Notes under the pieces: generated by a model
Databases searched by the model: none
What the model was told of the DNA's origin: nothing
What the model saw: the letters and a program-made list of their open reading frames with translations, nothing else
Translations under genes and position numbers: made by a program
NCBI RefSeq assembly: GCF_002807015.1
Contig: NZ_NIPO01000001.1
Span: 681,936 to 745,935, forward strand
Direction: 5' to 3'
From: Avrilella dinanensis
GTDB taxonomy: Bacteria > Bacteroidota > Bacteroidia > Flavobacteriales > Flavobacteriaceae
Length of the DNA stretch: 64,000 bases
Shown: positions 51,742-59,851 of the stretch, piece by piece
Position numbering within the stretch: the first letter of the stretch is position 1
How the letters are laid out: each line of letters opens with the position of its first letter

Positions 51742-52221
51742 TTAGTTGTTTAATTTATTTAAATATAATTTCATTTTGGATCCTTCGGGAATTGGAATCC
51801 CGGGATAATAGATGTTGATTAATTCGGCATATTCCGAAATGTCACTTTCAATAATCATCTGATTGCCGGTTGAGCTCGACACTTCGCCGGTAATGTTGTA
51901 GCCCATGTATTCCACTGTAATAGTCGAGCCAGATTCTTCCCAGCTTTGTACCTGTTCGGTTACTTCGCAATTCGGTTCGTGTACATAAGTTTTCATTTCG
52001 CCCTGGTCGAGAAAAAACAAATAGTCTTTGTCACAACCGGACTGATGTGGATAATACTGTGCATAATCCTCATTTTCACCGATAAAAGGTAGTACCGGTA
52101 CTACTTTTTCGGGAGACCATTTTGTATCGATCAATTCCGATTTATCGGAGTTATTGTCATCGTCTGATGAGCAAGACCACACTAAAGGTGTTAGCATAAG
52201 CAGCCAAAATATTTTTTTCAT
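51742..52221 (-). CDS. Lipoprotein with lipocalin-like domain
   Basis: A 159-residue protein with lipobox TPLVWSCSSDD (Cys at about 17) and an acidic linker DDDNNSDKSE. The mature region has SELIDTKWSPEKVVPVLP and ITVEYMGYNITGEVSSST, the strand pattern of small lipocalin-like lipoproteins of Bacteroidota. The function is unknown. Its promoter is at 52244-52251, and it precedes the SPFH gene by 10 bases. Confidence 0.75.
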   Translation of the reverse strand: MKKIFWLLMLTPLVWSCSSDDDNNSDKSELIDTKWSPEKVVPVLPFIGENEDYAQYYPHQSGCDKDYLFFLDQGEMKTYVHEPNCEVTEQVQSWEESGSTITVEYMGYNITGEVSSSTGNQMIIESDISEYAELINIYYPGIPIPEGSKMKLYLNKLNN

Positions 52222-52243
52222 AACTGATGAATAAGATTAGCAC

Positions 52244-52251
52244 CAAATATA
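52244..52251 (-). promoter_or_regulatory. -7 element of the lipoprotein-SPFH operon
   Basis: Minus-strand TATATTTG, 22 bases before the ATG at 52221. Confidence 0.5.
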
Positions 52252-52329
52252 ATAAAAAAAATGAAAAAGTGAGGTATTTTTTGAGGTTAGTTTTGTTGCT
52301 GAAACGGTATTTCCATAAGTAGTAAGATA

Positions 52330-52359
52330 TAAAAAAAGCACAGAATTATTCTGTGCTTT
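52330..52359 (-). terminator. Intrinsic terminator of gltX
   Basis: AAAGCACAGAA / TTCTGTGCTTT with a three-base loop, and a T-run on the minus strand, lies just after the gltX stop. Confidence 0.85.
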
Positions 52360-52365
52360 ATGAGG

Positions 52366-53877
52366 TTATTGAATTGCAGATAAGCTAAAATCAATTCGTT
52401 TCAACACTTCTTCTTTGCCTAATAAGGAAGCGATTTCAAAAACGTCAGGACCTTTCATGCTGCCCACAAGGCTCACACGCAGAGGCTGCATCACTTTTCC
52501 CATACCTAATTCGTTCTCGGAAATATATTGTTTAACTGCTTTCTCGATACCAGGTGCGTTAAAATCCTCAACGGTTGCCATAACTTTTTTTAAGTTTTCG
52601 AGATACTGAGCAGTTTCTTGATTCCATTTTTTGGTGGCTTTGTCGTCTAAAATTGTTGGTGCTGTGAAGAAAAAATCTGCCAAATCATAAAAATCAGTAA
52701 CAAAATCAGCTCTTTCTTTAATCAATCCGACTACTTTTTCTGTATAAATCAAATCGGTTTGAATGCCTTTTTGTTCTAAAATAGGTAAAAAAAGTTCTGC
52801 CAGTTCTCTGTCAGACTTTTGAATCAGGTATTGATGATTAAACCATTTGTTTTTCTCCGGGTCAAATTTCGCTCCGGATTTATTTACTCGACTCAAATCA
52901 AAGGATTCGATGAGTTCCGGCAAGGAGTAAATTTCTTTATCAGTACCGTCATTCCAGCCCAGTAAAGCCAGAAAGTTTATGACTGCTTCCGGAAAAAATC
53001 CGCTTTCTCTGTATCCTGATGAATGTTCCCCTTCAGATGATTTCCATTCCAGCGGAAATACAGGAAATCCTAATTTGTCGCCATCTCTTTTGGATAATTT
53101 ACCGTTGCCAACCGGTTTCAAAATTAAAGGTAAATGAGCAAACTGCGGAACGTCCCAGCCAAATGCTTTGTACAACATCACGTGCAACGGCAAAGATGGC
53201 AACCATTCTTCGCCACGGATAACGTGGGTGGTTTCCTGCAAGTGGTCATCTACGATATTTGCCAGATGATAAGTCGGCATTCCGTCTGATTTGAACAGCA
53301 CTTTGTCGTCCAGAAGTGACGTGTTGAATTTCACTTGCTCACGCACCAAATCTTCCACGATGATTTCTTCATCGGCAGGCGTTTTAAAACGGATTACATA
53401 AGGTTCGCCTGAATCCAACTTCTGTTGTGTTTCTTCTGCAGACAAACATAAACTGTTGTTGAGTTTATTGCGGGTTGAAGGATTGTAAATAAACGTATTT
53501 CCTTCTTTTTCAGCATCTTTTCTGAGTGTGTCCAATTCTTCAGCTGTGTCAAAAGCATAGTAAGCATTGCCAGAATCAATAAGTTGTTGGGCATATTGCT
53601 TATACAAATGTTTGCGTTCACTTTGTTTGTACGGACCAAATTTTTCGTTCTTCCCGATGGTTTCGTCAGGTTCTATCCCCAGCCATTTCAACGATTCAAA
53701 AATATAGGCTTCGGCTCCCGGAACAAAACGGGTTTGGTCGGTGTCTTCAATACGAATATAGAAAACGCCGTTGTTTTTTTTGGCAAACAAATAATTGAAA
53801 AGAGCCGTCCGAACTCCGCCAATGTGCAGAGGACCTGTCGGACTTGGGGCAAATCTTACACGAACTGATTTTGTCAT
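52366..53877 (-). CDS. gltX: Glutamate--tRNA ligase
   Basis: A 503-residue class I synthetase. It starts VRVRFAPSPTGPLHIGGVRTA (HIGG variant of HIGH), and has GNGKLSKRDGDKLGF (KLSKR). The C-terminal helical anticodon-binding domain follows. There is a separate GlnRS in the window. The length is normal for GluRS. Its promoter (53896-53903) lies 18 bases before the ATG. Confidence 0.95.
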   Translation of the reverse strand: MTKSVRVRFAPSPTGPLHIGGVRTALFNYLFAKKNNGVFYIRIEDTDQTRFVPGAEAYIFESLKWLGIEPDETIGKNEKFGPYKQSERKHLYKQYAQQLIDSGNAYYAFDTAEELDTLRKDAEKEGNTFIYNPSTRNKLNNSLCLSAEETQQKLDSGEPYVIRFKTPADEEIIVEDLVREQVKFNTSLLDDKVLFKSDGMPTYHLANIVDDHLQETTHVIRGEEWLPSLPLHVMLYKAFGWDVPQFAHLPLILKPVGNGKLSKRDGDKLGFPVFPLEWKSSEGEHSSGYRESGFFPEAVINFLALLGWNDGTDKEIYSLPELIESFDLSRVNKSGAKFDPEKNKWFNHQYLIQKSDRELAELFLPILEQKGIQTDLIYTEKVVGLIKERADFVTDFYDLADFFFTAPTILDDKATKKWNQETAQYLENLKKVMATVEDFNAPGIEKAVKQYISENELGMGKVMQPLRVSLVGSMKGPDVFEIASLLGKEEVLKRIDFSLSAIQ

Positions 53878-53895
53878 TCTTCTTTAATTTTAATG

Positions 53896-53903
53896 CAAAG
53901 ATA
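53896..53903 (-). promoter_or_regulatory. -7 element of gltX
   Basis: Minus-strand TATCTTTG, 18 bases before the ATG at 53877; a TTG occurs at 53920-53922 with a short 16-base spacer. Confidence 0.5.
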
Positions 53904-53955
53904 CAATGAAATGTTTAATCAAAAATCGTATTAAAGTTGTTTGACGTTGTTTTTA

Positions 53956-54042
53956 TGTTGGGTGTTTGATGCCGGAAGAAACCTGAGGGGTTTGTATGCG
54001 TTGTTGTGCGAACTCCGTAGGTTTTCTTTTTGTTTCAAGTTC
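53956..54042. repeat. Mosaic repeat copy upstream of gltX
   Basis: TGTTGGGTGTTTGAT (53956-53970) and a later GTTTTCTTTTTGTTTCAAG segment (about 54021-54039) repeat in the same order as after batE (22666-22705), but with about 50 bases between them. AACCTGAGG and CCGTAGGTTTT in between form an imperfect inverted repeat. The rest of 53878-54080 holds nothing else clear. Confidence 0.55.
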
Positions 54043-54080
54043 TAACAACTAATGGCTTTTGGTTCTTCACTCTTGGCTAA

Positions 54081-54647
54081 TTAGTTAAAATCAAAAATTT
54101 CATTGGGCGTAACCGCCATATCCAACGGGATATCTTCCGGACGGATATCTGTGATTTCTTCTTCCGGCGGATAGAACGATAAACCTATTTTTATAACGTC
54201 TTTACGGCATTTCTGTAAAAAATTATCGTAAAAACCTTTGCCGTAACCCACTCTGTTTCCCGATTTATCATAAGCCAACAATGGAATGAAAATTACGTCA
54301 ATTTGCTGGTCATCTACAGGAAATCCGTCAATTGGTTCGGGAATGTTGTAGTCGTTTTTCCGAATGGTGGTCGTATCGGTCAGCAAAACGTGGTGCATAC
54401 TCAGGTTGCTGAAATCGGTGCGGGAAATAACCACATTTTTGTCTTTGCCGAATAAAATCTGCAACAGATAATCAGTATTCACTTCCTTTTGCTCGGCAAT
54501 CGGCAGAAAAATATGATAAGTCTGATGATTCCAGATATTGCTTTTCAGAGTTTGATTAGCAATTGCGAGGCTCATTTCTTCCACCTCGTCGGCAGAAAGC
54601 TGTTTACGCAATGTTTTGTACTTCGTTCTGATTTCTTTTTTATTCAT
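54081..54647 (-). CDS. 5-formyltetrahydrofolate cyclo-ligase family protein
   Basis: A 188-residue protein. MNKKEIRTKYKTLRKQLSAD is the usual N-terminal helix; FIPLLAYDKSGNRVGYGKGFYDNFL is the ATP/folate-binding signature. It converts 5-formyl-THF to methenyl-THF. It is last in a five-gene operon and overlaps the upstream gene by eight bases. Confidence 0.92.
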   Translation of the reverse strand: MNKKEIRTKYKTLRKQLSADEVEEMSLAIANQTLKSNIWNHQTYHIFLPIAEQKEVNTDYLLQILFGKDKNVVISRTDFSNLSMHHVLLTDTTTIRKNDYNIPEPIDGFPVDDQQIDVIFIPLLAYDKSGNRVGYGKGFYDNFLQKCRKDVIKIGLSFYPPEEEITDIRPEDIPLDMAVTPNEIFDFN

Positions 54648-55611
54648 CTTTTAACCGGGTTGAAATATGATAGACCGCATCGCCTTGAAAGACAATAGGA
54701 GCTTGGTTTTCGTTAATGATATAGCCCGAATTCGGTGCCAAAACCTGTTCTTCAACTTCTCCGTAAGGGTCTGAAATAGTAGCCAGCACTTCGCCTTCCG
54801 TCACATAATCACCATGTTTGGTCTGACTGTGAAACAGTCCGGAATACGGGGCACGCACCCAGATTGACTCCGTTATAAATATTGGTTCGGTCCTGATATC
54901 ATCAACAGAAAAATCTTTGTTGAGCATATTCAGATTGTCGAGCAACCGCATAATTCCTGCCACACCGTCTTCTACAATATCGTGATTAATATCGATAGAT
55001 TTTCCTCCTTCAAACAGTAAATATTTCACACCGATTTCGTCACATGATTTTCTGAATGAACCGTCAATATTGTCGGAATATAAAATAAATGGCGGCTGAA
55101 AAGCTCTTGCCAGATTTTCCAACTCAGGATTTCCGGGGGCAATCCGAATCTGAGAGGCGTTGAACCGACTCATTCCTCCGGCGTGAAAATCAACGACATA
55201 ATCCACATGCGGCACAATATCGTTCATGAGGTGAAAGGCAAACCTTCCTGCGAGCGAGCCGTTGGGTGTGCCCGGAAAAACACGGTTTAAATCCCGTCCG
55301 TCCGGAAATTGCCGGGATTGGTTAACAAATCCGAAAATATTAATTACCGGAATGCAAATGATTGTGCCGGTTTGTGGCAGATGTATCCGGCGGCGAACAA
55401 CCTGGCGAACAATTTCAATACCAGTCAGCTCATCGCCATGCAAACCGGCTGTGAGCAATACAGTTGCTCCTTCGTGAATTGACCTCGAAATGATAATCGG
55501 GATATCCATTTCGGTCATTGTGTGCAGTTTTGCGATATTGAGCCGAATGGTTTTGGTTTCGCCCGGAATCACTTTCTGACCAAGTATTTCCAAAGTATTG
55601 TTTGTAATCAT
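54640..55611 (-). CDS. Succinylglutamate desuccinylase/aspartoacylase-like zinc hydrolase
   Basis: A 323-residue M14-like enzyme. TAGLHGDELTGIEIV gives the HxxE zinc ligands, DFHAGGMSRF the third His, and GRDLNRVFPGTPNGS the substrate site. The C-terminal half has a beta-barrel domain (SGLFHSQTKHGDYVTEGEVLA). It should cleave an N-acyl amino acid or similar amide; the substrate is not known. The frame continues upstream to a TTG at 55635 inside the previous gene, but ATG 55611 is preferred. Confidence 0.87.
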   Translation of the reverse strand: MITNNTLEILGQKVIPGETKTIRLNIAKLHTMTEMDIPIIISRSIHEGATVLLTAGLHGDELTGIEIVRQVVRRRIHLPQTGTIICIPVINIFGFVNQSRQFPDGRDLNRVFPGTPNGSLAGRFAFHLMNDIVPHVDYVVDFHAGGMSRFNASQIRIAPGNPELENLARAFQPPFILYSDNIDGSFRKSCDEIGVKYLLFEGGKSIDINHDIVEDGVAGIMRLLDNLNMLNKDFSVDDIRTEPIFITESIWVRAPYSGLFHSQTKHGDYVTEGEVLATISDPYGEVEEQVLAPNSGYIINENQAPIVFQGDAVYHISTRLKDE

Positions 55612-55622
55612 TCGTGTAAAAT

Positions 55623-55940
55623 TTAGGGGTGCCAAAAGAGTTTGTCAAATTCCGTTACTTGATTGTTTTTTACGATTACGCCTTCATTTTCCAGTAATTG
55701 CTGCATAAGATTGGTTCCCTGAAAATGCTGTTTGCCTGTGAGCATTCCGTTTCGGTTAACCACCCGATGAGCCGGAACGTCTTCAAGATTGTGAGAGGCG
55801 TTCAAAGCATAACCCACCATTCGGGCAGATTGCGGCGAACCGATTTTCCGGGCAATTGCCCCGTAAGTGCTGACTCTGCCAAACGGAATTCGTCTGACTT
55901 GCTCATAAACTTTATCAAAAAATGATTTTTCGTCTGACAT
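55623..55940 (-). CDS. Alkyltransferase-like protein (ATL), catalytic Cys replaced by Ala
   Basis: A 105-residue protein of the MGMT C-terminal fold. The conserved block reads EDVPAHRVVNRNG: where O6-alkylguanine transferases have PCHR, this has Ala57. Such ATL proteins bind O6-alkylguanine and flag it for nucleotide excision repair instead of removing the alkyl group. The N-terminal RNase-like domain of Ogt is absent, as usual. It overlaps the LysE-like start by one base. Confidence 0.9.
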   Translation of the reverse strand: MSDEKSFFDKVYEQVRRIPFGRVSTYGAIARKIGSPQSARMVGYALNASHNLEDVPAHRVVNRNGMLTGKQHFQGTNLMQQLLENEGVIVKNNQVTEFDKLFWHP

Positions 55941-56569
55941 TATCGAAATACTTTTACAGCGTTTACCCCCGCAATAATGAGGGATAAAAAGCCTAAGATA
56001 GGATAAATTTTTTGTACGACATATAAATCATTAACCTTTTTTTGCTGACCCAGCCATAGATATAACGAGAAAGCAAAATAAGCCCCGGTAGTCACGCCCA
56101 CGCTCAACGAAAGTATGCTTGATGGAGAGAAATCAAACAGGTTGTTTTCTCGTAAAGATAAACTGAGAAATACGTAAAACAGTATCGTGAAAATATTGAG
56201 TATTGCCAGAACAACGCCATAAAAAAACGGTTGTGACATGATTTTTCGGATTTTTGTCTGACTGATTTCTGTTTGTGTTGATTTCTTTTTTTTACAGAAA
56301 AAGTAAATAGCTAAAGCTACAAAAACTACAATTCCTATTTCGTTGATGATATCAGAAACATACGGGTTTTTATTGATAAAACGGGCAAAATAGACCGACA
56401 GAAAAGTCTGAAAAAAGATAATTAACAAAGCTCCGCCAATAAATTTCAGTGCAGAAGCTTTGCCTTGTTGAGCGGTCATCTGCAATATAGACGTATTGAG
56501 AATACCCGGTAGCACCGAGCCAAATGTTCCGGTAAAAATCCCGATAAATATAATCCAAAACCAACCCAT
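55940..56569 (-). CDS. LysE-family exporter-like membrane protein
   Basis: A 209-residue protein with six hydrophobic segments. The N-terminus IFIGIFTGTFGSVLPGILNTS and the later FFYGVVLAILNIFTILFYVFL follow the LysE superfamily pattern. Two positions of the usual Pro-Gly motif are kept (LPGILN). The substrate is unknown. It lies directly after trmB and overlaps the ATL gene by one base. It is distinct from the LysE-type protein at 10877-11557. Confidence 0.82.
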   Translation of the reverse strand: MGWFWIIFIGIFTGTFGSVLPGILNTSILQMTAQQGKASALKFIGGALLIIFFQTFLSVYFARFINKNPYVSDIINEIGIVVFVALAIYFFCKKKKSTQTEISQTKIRKIMSQPFFYGVVLAILNIFTILFYVFLSLSLRENNLFDFSPSSILSLSVGVTTGAYFAFSLYLWLGQQKKVNDLYVVQKIYPILGFLSLIIAGVNAVKVFR

Positions 56570-57241
56570 CTATTTGATAATGAATTGAATATAGGTTATT
56601 GGTTTGCCTTGTTCGAGGTATTGCTGCTCATAGAAAGTCTGGATACTTGTTACTTCTTCCGGTGCTCCTTCATTTCTGTATATGTGGTGGTTGGCATACA
56701 ACACCTCGTGTCCTGCACCGTGCAGCAGACCAAGTGTGTAACCGTGCATAAACTCACTGTCAGTTTTGAGATGAACCAGACCAGCGGGTTTTAAAATTTT
56801 TTTATATCTGTCCAGAAATTCCTGATTAGTCAGTCGGTGTTTGGTGCGTTTGTATTTTATCTGCGGGTCAGGAAAAGTAATCCATATTTCGTCCACTTCG
56901 CCTTGGGCAAATGCATATTCAATCAATTCGATTTGGGTACGTAGAAAAGCGACATTCGATATGTTGTTTTCCGCAGCGGTTTTGGCTCCACGCCAGAATC
57001 TCGCTCCTTTGATATCAATTCCGATAAAATTTTTGTCCGGAAATTTTTCTGCCAATCCGACCGAATATTCACCTTTACCGCAACCGAGTTCCAGTACTAC
57101 CGGATTATTGTTGCCAAAAACTTTTTCCCGCCAGTTGCCTTTCAGCTCATATCCTGCCAATAATAATTCCCGGCTGGGCTGATAAACATTTCCGAATGTT
57201 TCGTTTTCTCTGAATCGTTTGAGTTTATTTTTACTTCCCAC
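56570..57241 (-). CDS. trmB: tRNA (guanine-N7)-methyltransferase
   Basis: A 223-residue SAM methyltransferase. The SAM motif is VLELGCGKGEYSVGLAEKFP, with GIDIKGARFWRGAK, and the TrmB block ITFPDPQIKYKRTKHRLTN. It makes m7G46 in tRNA. The frame starts with GTG at 57241. It is the first gene of a five-gene operon (LysE-like, ATL, AstE-like, 5-FCL follow). Confidence 0.93.
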   Translation of the reverse strand: MGSKNKLKRFRENETFGNVYQPSRELLLAGYELKGNWREKVFGNNNPVVLELGCGKGEYSVGLAEKFPDKNFIGIDIKGARFWRGAKTAAENNISNVAFLRTQIELIEYAFAQGEVDEIWITFPDPQIKYKRTKHRLTNQEFLDRYKKILKPAGLVHLKTDSEFMHGYTLGLLHGAGHEVLYANHHIYRNEGAPEEVTSIQTFYEQQYLEQGKPITYIQFIIK

Positions 57242-57257
57242 AGATTAAAAATTTCTG

Positions 57258-57265
57258 CAAAAGTA
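57258..57265 (-). promoter_or_regulatory. -7 element of the trmB operon
   Basis: Minus-strand TACTTTTG lies 16 bases before the GTG. It is divergent from the DUF4271 promoter only 11 bases away. Confidence 0.5.
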
Positions 57266-57276
57266 CAAATAATTTT

Positions 57277-57284
57277 TACCTTTG
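57277..57284 (+). promoter_or_regulatory. -7 element of DUF4271-hemD, leaderless spacing
   Basis: TACCTTTG ends four bases before ATG 57289, so the mRNA probably starts at the ATG. Confidence 0.6.
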
Positions 57285-57288
57285 CGAT

Positions 57289-57954
57289 ATGGATATTTTA
57301 TACCAAAACCGAGAATTGTGGTCTGTCGATTGGGCAATCGGACTTTTTGTGCTGGCATTTACCGTGCTGGCAATAAACAGATTGATGTATCATTTTCGCT
57401 TTGAGGAGTTTATTAAATTGCCTGTTTCTGATAAATATGTTAAAATATACAGGGATCCGGCAAACCTGAAATCCTCTTTCACGATTTCGATGTTTGCCGT
57501 TCAGTTAATTGCTTTTTCTTTTGTGATTCTGCTTTTTCTCGGTGCAAAAAATTATCTCAACCAATACAGCTGGATAGATTTCGTCAAAGTCATCAATGTA
57601 CTGATACTGTTTGTGTTAGCTAAATATTTGATTGATAAAATTATATCAGAACTTTTTGATATTCAGGTTTTTGCCGACAGATACAATTTGATGAAAGTAA
57701 ATTACCGTACCTATCTGGGCGTGGTGTTACTACCACTTTCGATGTTGATGTTTTTTCAGCCACGTTTGTTGAATATCGGTTTATGGATAGCGTTGGCAAT
57801 GGTAGGTTTTATCAATATTCTGTTGTTTGTAAAAATATATCAGACAAATAGAAAAACCATTACAGGCAATTTATTTTATTTTATTTTGTATCTTTGCACC
57901 CTTGAAATAGCACCATATTTAATTCTCTACAAGTGGATTGAAAATTATAAGTGA
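57289..57954 (+). CDS. DUF4271 membrane protein
   Basis: A 221-residue protein with about six helices (LFVLAFTVLAINRLMYHF, AVQLIAFSFVILLFLGA, VVLLPLSMLMFF and others) separated by short loops. DUF4271 is a Bacteroidota family usually found directly upstream of hemD, as here, where the hemD start is 13 bases after the stop. The function is not known. Coupling with hemD suggests a link with haem precursor handling or membrane respiration, but this is only context. Confidence 0.88.
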   Translation: MDILYQNRELWSVDWAIGLFVLAFTVLAINRLMYHFRFEEFIKLPVSDKYVKIYRDPANLKSSFTISMFAVQLIAFSFVILLFLGAKNYLNQYSWIDFVKVINVLILFVLAKYLIDKIISELFDIQVFADRYNLMKVNYRTYLGVVLLPLSMLMFFQPRLLNIGLWIALAMVGFINILLFVKIYQTNRKTITGNLFYFILYLCTLEIAPYLILYKWIENYK

Positions 57955-57967
57955 AAAAAGTGACAAG

Positions 57968-58714
57968 ATGAAAGTAAAATCAATACTGATATCACAGCCC
58001 GAGCCCAAGGCAGAGAATTCCCCGTATTTTGATATTCAGCAGAAGTACAAAGTCAAAATTGATTTTAGACCTTTTATTGAAGTGAATGGGGTTCCTGTAA
58101 AGGAAATCAGACAGCAGAAAATTGACCTGAATGATTTTTCGGCAATCATTCTGACCAGCCGGAATGCAGTTGACCACTATTTTAGAGTGGCAGAGGAAAT
58201 GCGGTACAAAGTGCCGGAAACCATGCGTTATTTTTGCCAATCTGAGGCGGTGGCTTACTATTTGCAGAAATATGTAGTTTACAGAAAAAGAAAGATTTAT
58301 GTCGGTAAGAAAGAATTTTCCGATATGATGCCGATGTTTAAAAAATACAGTTCGGAAAAATTTCTTTTGCCCTCGTCTGATAAATTAAATGATGATGTGG
58401 TAAAGACTTTGGAAGACCTGAAACTGAACTGGAAACAAGGTGTGTTTTTCCGGACCGAAATGGCAGATTTGTCTGATTTACGAGAAGTAAAATATGATAT
58501 TCTGGTATTTTTCAGTCCGACCGGAATCAACTCTTTGTTCCATAATTTTCCTGATTTTGAACAAGGAAAAACCCGTATCGGTGTGTTTGGTAATACCACC
58601 AAAAAAGAGGCGGAAGACATGAATCTCAGAGTTGATGTTATGGCTCCTACGCCCGAAACACCTTCCATGACCATGGCTTTGGATAAGTACATTGCCAAAG
58701 CGAATAAGAAATAA
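57968..58714 (+). CDS. hemD: Uroporphyrinogen-III synthase
   Basis: A 248-residue protein of the HemD fold. Weakly conserved blocks are visible: SAIILTSRNAVDHYFR, YFCQSEAVAYYLQ, ILVFFSPTGINSLFHNF and PTPETPSMTMALDKYI. It closes hydroxymethylbilane into uroporphyrinogen III. The frame is open upstream to a TTG at 57938, but ATG 57968 follows the DUF4271 stop by 13 bases and is chosen. A strong terminator follows. Confidence 0.9.
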   Translation: MKVKSILISQPEPKAENSPYFDIQQKYKVKIDFRPFIEVNGVPVKEIRQQKIDLNDFSAIILTSRNAVDHYFRVAEEMRYKVPETMRYFCQSEAVAYYLQKYVVYRKRKIYVGKKEFSDMMPMFKKYSSEKFLLPSSDKLNDDVVKTLEDLKLNWKQGVFFRTEMADLSDLREVKYDILVFFSPTGINSLFHNFPDFEQGKTRIGVFGNTTKKEAEDMNLRVDVMAPTPETPSMTMALDKYIAKANKK

Positions 58715-58752
58715 CAAAAAAATCTGACTGGAACCAGTCAGATTTTTTTGTT
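58713..58752. terminator. Bidirectional terminator between hemD and trpS
   Basis: The perfect palindrome AACAAAAAAATCTGACTGG / CCAGTCAGATTTTTTTGTT with a two-base loop serves both convergent genes. The left arm overlaps the hemD stop. Confidence 0.88.
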
Positions 58753-58756
58753 ATTT

Positions 58757-59728
58757 CTACTCATAGCCGAGTTTTGTTCTCACTCTTTTCAGGGTTGCCT
58801 GAGCAGTTTTCTTCGCTTTTTCAGCACCGGTTTCGAGCAGTTTATCAACTTCTTCACGGTGTGACATAAAATAATCATATTTTTCGCGGGCATCTTTGAA
58901 TTTATCTACAATCAATTCAAACAACGCAGTTTTCGCATGACCATATCCATAATTTCCGCCAAGATAATTCTCTTTCATCTGAGCGGTCTGTTCGAGTGTT
59001 GCCAGCAGTTTATATAAAGCAAAAACATTACAACTGTCCGGATTTTTTGGTTCCTCCAGCGGGGTGTTGTCCGTTACGATACCCATGATTTGTTTTTTCA
59101 ACGCTTTATCAGATTGAAAAATATCAATAAAGTTATTTCTCGATTTGCTCATTTTATTTCCGTCAGTACCAGGAATTATCATCACGTTTTCATCGGTTTT
59201 TGCCTCAGGTAAAACAAAAGTTTCGCCCATTTGATGATTAAAACGAGAAGCCACGTCACGCGTGATTTCTATATGTTGTAACTGGTCTTTTCCGACCGGA
59301 ACCAGCTCGGCATCATACAGCAATATGTCGGCTGCCATCAGCATTGGATAGGTAAACAATCCGGCATTGACATCGGTCAGATAATCTTGTTTATCCTTGA
59401 ACGAATGAGCCAAAGTGAGCCTTTGGTATGGAAAAAAACAGCTCAAATACCAGGTTAGTTCGGTGGTTTCGGTTACGTCCGACTGCCGGTAGAAAGTCAC
59501 TTTGTTGATGTCCAATCCGCACGCCAACCAAGCCGATGCCACGCTGTAGGTGTTTTCTCTCAGCAATTTTCCGTCTTTGATTTGGGTTGCCGAATGCAAA
59601 TCTGCGATGAAAATAAATGAATCGTCTTCGCTGTTGTTTGCCATATCTATTGCCGGCAGAATTGCCCCTAACAAATTTCCTAAATGCGGAGTTCCTGTGC
59701 TTTGTACGCCTGTTAATATTTTTGCCAT
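58757..59728 (-). CDS. trpS: Tryptophan--tRNA ligase
   Basis: A 323-residue class I synthetase with TGVQSTGTPHLGNLLGAI (HIGH counterpart HLGN) and MSKSRNNFIDIF (KMSKS). It charges tRNA-Trp. Length is normal. The promoter is at 59750-59757. Confidence 0.95.
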   Translation of the reverse strand: MAKILTGVQSTGTPHLGNLLGAILPAIDMANNSEDDSFIFIADLHSATQIKDGKLLRENTYSVASAWLACGLDINKVTFYRQSDVTETTELTWYLSCFFPYQRLTLAHSFKDKQDYLTDVNAGLFTYPMLMAADILLYDAELVPVGKDQLQHIEITRDVASRFNHQMGETFVLPEAKTDENVMIIPGTDGNKMSKSRNNFIDIFQSDKALKKQIMGIVTDNTPLEEPKNPDSCNVFALYKLLATLEQTAQMKENYLGGNYGYGHAKTALFELIVDKFKDAREKYDYFMSHREEVDKLLETGAEKAKKTAQATLKRVRTKLGYE

Positions 59729-59749
59729 AATCCTTTTTTCTTTGAGCTA

Positions 59750-59757
59750 CAAAGCTA
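59750..59757 (-). promoter_or_regulatory. -7 element of trpS
   Basis: Minus-strand TAGCTTTG, 21 bases before the ATG at 59728. Confidence 0.5.
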
Positions 59758-59851
59758 TTGATTTAGTTTTTTCTCTGCCAGTTTTTTGTTTAAAATTAGT
59801 AGTCGGGTGTAATAATTCAGTAAATTCGTGGTTTTGATACAGCTTGTTTTT

